Positions 28,367 through 31,411 of a stretch of 31,411 nucleotides of DNA are shown piece after piece. Source of the stretch: a virus; the IMG/VR virus record IMGVR_UViG_3300031772_000182, positions 1 to 31,411 of that record. One strand, written 5' to 3'. The first letter of the stretch is position 1, and every line of letters begins with the position of its first letter. The position numbers were made by a program, and so were the translations under genes. Under the pieces are notes generated by a model that did not search any database, had not been told where the DNA came from, and was given only the letters and a program-made list of their open reading frames with translations.

Positions 28367-29851
28367 ATGTCAGATGATAGTATCACAACCGCTAAAACTT
28401 TAGGCAACAAAGCAACGCCTACATGGGCGAATAATATTCAGAATGCGTTGGGCGGCGGCAATCCAGCTCAATCTGCCAAATTCGTCGTATTCTACGATGC
28501 AACTTCAGGGTTTTTTAAAGCTCGAAATGGTGCAACAGGCGTAATCACATATGAAGATGCAGATTTCATCGATGTAGTAAACCCTGCATTGCTCGGTTGT
28601 GCAAGCGGTGGCAGAGTCCACGTAAACCAAAACTGCACAGCAGCAACCTTCGCAAGCCCCATCAAAATTCTTCAAGATGCAACATGGTTAACCATTGAAG
28701 GTGGCACAAGCCTAGTCAACACTGGCGCAGGCGACGGAGTTCAAATAGGCGATGCCACTCACACCGTCTACTATTCAGGATTAGACGGAATGGGTGGAAG
28801 TTGGATTAACCGCGTAGCAAACGGAGCAACCAACGGCATCCACCTCTACGATGCCCACGTTTGTGTGGTCAGAAACATCAACGTGAACAACCATGACAAT
28901 TCCGCATTGAAGATTGAACGGTCATGGGAAAGCAGAGTCTACGACTGCGATCTACGTGCCAACGGCGGAGACTACATCATCGATATAGACGGCATAGGCG
29001 GAAACCAAAGCAACAACCTATACATCGCTCATAATTGGATAAGGGGAGGGGCAATCGCAAACATAGACATTACAGGATCAGCTCCCGAAAACATTTTGAT
29101 CTTTCACAATGGAATCAGTGATGCAGTAAACGGAATTGTTGCACATGACTGCGCCAACTTGACGATTGATCACAATTATTTTGAAGCAAACACTGACAAA
29201 AACATTTATCTCCAAGGCGACACAACCGAACTAAAAGCGCCTAGAGTCATGCGAAACTGGATAAACATTCTAGCCGCAGCCGACTACGGAATATATGTTG
29301 CTGACGCAGACAGTGCAATCATTCAAGGAAACAGTATAACACAGTCTGGAGGAGCCTGCATAGGAATCTATCTTGCAGCCGCCGCTACAAAGGCAACGGT
29401 TTGGCCCAACTTCCTTGATGCAGGAGTCACAAACACCTATGTAGATGCAGCTTCATTGAAAGTGAATACTGAGCATCAAATACCAATCGTTGCAGGTGAA
29501 CCACCCGACACTGGATGGATAGTGGACAATGCAGGTTACGAAACTTCAGCACCATCCATCTTCACTTTCGACCCTGATTTATATCCGCCTATCGTTAGCA
29601 TCAAACATAGAATGATGGCTCGTGCGGGAGCGACACCTGCAAAAATCTGGACTAAACTTTACAAAATCGGTGTCGGAGATGTAGCAGGCTCAGAAATACA
29701 CACTACCACTTTCAGTGCATGGGAAAACGTGACTAGTGGCGACTTGAAAGCGCAATTCGCAAGTGCTGCACATGATTATGCATTGATGTATGCTATGGAT
29801 ACAAACAACGGGTATTTAGGCAAAGTCGTTTTGGTTGTTCAAACAAACTAG
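28367..29851 (+). CDS. Tail spike with right-handed beta-helix
   Basis: 494 aa. Residues ~60-360 show the short-turn pattern of a parallel beta-helix: repeated N/D-rich turns (VRNINVNNHDNSALKIER, then FHNGISDAVNGIVAHDCANL, then NHYFEANTDKN-like). The last ~130 residues form a separate beta-domain ending VVLVVQTN. Such spikes bind or cut host surface glycans. Catalytic residues are not identified. Confidence 0.75.
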   Translation: MSDDSITTAKTLGNKATPTWANNIQNALGGGNPAQSAKFVVFYDATSGFFKARNGATGVITYEDADFIDVVNPALLGCASGGRVHVNQNCTAATFASPIKILQDATWLTIEGGTSLVNTGAGDGVQIGDATHTVYYSGLDGMGGSWINRVANGATNGIHLYDAHVCVVRNINVNNHDNSALKIERSWESRVYDCDLRANGGDYIIDIDGIGGNQSNNLYIAHNWIRGGAIANIDITGSAPENILIFHNGISDAVNGIVAHDCANLTIDHNYFEANTDKNIYLQGDTTELKAPRVMRNWINILAAADYGIYVADADSAIIQGNSITQSGGACIGIYLAAAATKATVWPNFLDAGVTNTYVDAASLKVNTEHQIPIVAGEPPDTGWIVDNAGYETSAPSIFTFDPDLYPPIVSIKHRMMARAGATPAKIWTKLYKIGVGDVAGSEIHTTTFSAWENVTSGDLKAQFASAAHDYALMYAMDTNNGYLGKVVLVVQTN

Positions 29852-29860
29852 GCTGATAAC

Positions 29861-30664
29861 ATGGGAAGCACAAACCTCACTCGCAGAGCCTTAAGCCTCG
29901 GCGCAAGAGACACAGTTACAGGATGGTGCAAAAAAGTTTGGACCGACACCACCATTCAAGGCTTAGTCTTCGATAAGTCTAGTCAACTGCAAGCATTACG
30001 TGCAGGCACTATGGTTCGGACTGATGGTTTGCTTCTCACAGAAGACGCGGTTGTGGAAGGCGATGAAATCAAGACTGCAGCAAACCGGTACTATGATGTC
30101 AAAGCGGTCCGTCCAATGTTGAATGCTGACAGTTTTGACCATTATGAATGTGATTTACATTTTAATCCTTCACATTTTGACGTTGATTACAGCACGTACG
30201 CGGGTACATGGCTTCGTGATGATGCAAGATACCGCACGAAAGTTTATATTGAAACTTGGTGGACAGCCGTAAATGTGGAAGACGATGCAGGAGCCGCCTT
30301 AACCGTTCAATGCATGTATGGCAACGTTCCCTATCCTTTGACATTAGAGCTCTACAATGGCAGCACCATTGACGTACTGATTCTTCTAAGCAAAGCCAAA
30401 ACCCTACCGTTAACGGGACATGATCATTCCACATTTGGGTATAAAGAGCAAGTGCCCATAACCATTGCAGCAATCAACAAGACAGGCATAACTGCGGACA
30501 AAGCTGTGACTCAATGTGAAACTGAACTGCGCCGGATTCTGGAAACTTATCCAGTGGGCAGTGTACGCACGTTAGATCAGACAAGGGAAACCACTGAAAT
30601 CTTAGGCAGCAACACCTTGTATCAAATTGAGTATTTATTGAATTATCAGAGAGACAAAACATGA
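29861..30664 (+). CDS. Tail terminator/completion-like protein
   Basis: 267 aa. The C-terminal ~75 residues (PITIAAINKTGITADKAVTQ, then CETELRRILETYP, then YQIEYLLNYQRDK) look like the strand-helix-strand domain of tail terminator proteins. The N-terminal ~190 residues form another, beta-rich domain. It overlaps the next ATG by 4 bases. The tail role is probable; the exact function is inferred. Confidence 0.55.
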   Translation: MGSTNLTRRALSLGARDTVTGWCKKVWTDTTIQGLVFDKSSQLQALRAGTMVRTDGLLLTEDAVVEGDEIKTAANRYYDVKAVRPMLNADSFDHYECDLHFNPSHFDVDYSTYAGTWLRDDARYRTKVYIETWWTAVNVEDDAGAALTVQCMYGNVPYPLTLELYNGSTIDVLILLSKAKTLPLTGHDHSTFGYKEQVPITIAAINKTGITADKAVTQCETELRRILETYPVGSVRTLDQTRETTEILGSNTLYQIEYLLNYQRDKT

Positions 30665-31411
30665 CAAATCCAACAATCACGCATACACACGGAATGCTTT
30701 TTGACTGCACGGCTGCTCAACTTTTAGTCATCACTGAATACAAAACCGTTACCATGCAGGCTGGCGGATATGTTGACTGTGTTGCAGGCGACATAAATCT
30801 AGCAGTCACTGACGACGCCGCAACGATAGGTACATTATTCTGGTATGACAACACATTAAGAATTTGGACAATTAAACTGACCGCGTTTCCAACGGACGTG
30901 GCCGCTGGTTCAGTGATGGATGTCACTGCTGGAACAGGTGGAGGAACAAGCACCGGAACTTTAGCCGCGCTCTTATATTCAGATGGTGACGTATTGACTT
31001 TGACTCTCACACCTAGTTTGGCTACCGACGAATATATGATCGCTGAATTTCATCTAACGACAAGCATCAGTTCAACCTTATACACGAAATGTAAAGTCAG
31101 ATGGAAAACCAGCGCATCCGCCAACGGTTGCGGCATCCGCGTTCTCATGAAATTTGACACTTATGATGAAGCGCAATCAATCGCAGCCAACGTGACAGAT
31201 GGAGACGCGCAATGGATCGTTGGTTCTGTTGCACCTGAATACAACACTACTTGGACAGTTTCTTCAGTCACCCTTACCACGGCAAAAGATATTGATAAAG
31301 TCTGTATTTTTGCGGATGATAACCCGGTAACTATTGCGGCTGGACCACACTATGTCTACGTTGACTTCGTTCTTGTATATGCTAATGACTTCACGTTTCC
31401 AAACTGTGAGT
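30661..31411 (+). CDS. Tail protein with jelly-roll-like region, N-terminal part (continues at base 1)
   Basis: The gene starts at ATG 30661 and runs through the join to 528 (383 aa total). Residues ~1-110 are strand-rich (TVTMQAGGYVDC, then TLFWYDNTLRIWTI). Residues ~115-225 form a second beta-sandwich (ITSTLYTKCKVRWKT-like strand order) typical of carbohydrate-binding-module folds. It begins inside the previous gene's last codons. Likely a tail tube or tip protein with a receptor-contacting domain; similar texture occurs in the hub insertion. Confidence 0.85.
   Translation, partial: MTNPTITHTHGMLFDCTAAQLLVITEYKTVTMQAGGYVDCVAGDINLAVTDDAATIGTLFWYDNTLRIWTIKLTAFPTDVAAGSVMDVTAGTGGGTSTGTLAALLYSDGDVLTLTLTPSLATDEYMIAEFHLTTSISSTLYTKCKVRWKTSASANGCGIRVLMKFDTYDEAQSIAANVTDGDAQWIVGSVAPEYNTTWTVSSVTLTTAKDIDKVCIFADDNPVTIAAGPHYVYVDFVLVYANDFTFPNCE
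31285..31411. repeat. Terminal direct repeat, right copy (circular join)
   Basis: Identical to bases 1-127. It lies inside the tail protein gene and keeps that frame across the join. Confidence 0.93.

Noticed and set aside
1-31411. Biological terminal repeat (T7-like direct repeat)
   Set aside because: Exactly 127 bp, inside a gene, and equal to a common assembly k-mer; circular closure is simpler.

Overview
This window is one complete circular virus genome of 31,284 bp. Bases 1-127 are repeated exactly at 31285-31411, and a 383-codon gene reads in frame across the join (30661 to the end, then 1-528). It is a tailed virus (Caudoviricetes-like): it has a large terminase, portal, Mu-F-like minor head protein, XkdF-like protease, scaffold/capsid pair, gp6-like connector, HK97 gp10-like protein and baseplate hub. 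An archaeal host is the best inference. Core promoters look archaeal (TATA boxes about 25 bp before the start region), small regulators are ribbon-helix-helix (RHH) and C2H2 zinc-finger proteins, and the integrase resembles archaeal tyrosine recombinases with a C-terminal coiled coil. The host lineage cannot be fixed from the sequence; no tRNA, CRISPR array or host gene is present.

Layout. (1) 10006 down to 3151, minus strand: an early operon of about 28 mostly tiny genes, many coupled by ATGA stop/start overlaps. It begins with an RHH regulator, a ParB-like protein with a zinc ribbon and a 264-aa unknown protein. It then runs into a train of mini-proteins, many with Cys/His metal-binding patterns, including a 38-aa classical C2H2 finger. 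Many are under 50 codons and would be missed by ordinary gene callers. (2) 10007-10327: a divergent switch between two RHH genes, carrying iterated TAACCGTT operators. (3) 12129 down to 10549, minus strand: C2H2 protein, 13-Cys protein and integrase. (4) 12386-15461, plus strand: an accessory module with two small genes, membrane proteins, a GTPase, a protein resembling GTPase-associated GAP1-N domains, a TM/coiled-coil protein and a zinc ribbon. It is driven by a promoter that mirrors the integrase promoter. (5) 15562-31411 and on through 1-2957, plus strand: a DUF559 nuclease, then packaging, head, fibre and tail genes. A TATA box and inverted-repeat operator lie just upstream.

How it works together (inference). 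The two RHH proteins probably compete at the 10023-10148 operators and set early versus quiescent expression. The ParB-like protein may support partition or replication, since no polymerase, primase or helicase is recognisable. The integrase gives a temperate option. The GTPase/membrane module sits outside the virion genes and is the best candidate for an undescribed host-interaction or membrane system. The tail looks very short: the only tape-measure-like protein has 101 aa.

No gene-free stretch exceeds 300 bases; the longest (12130-12385 and 10328-10548) are described below. No lysis enzyme is recognisable.
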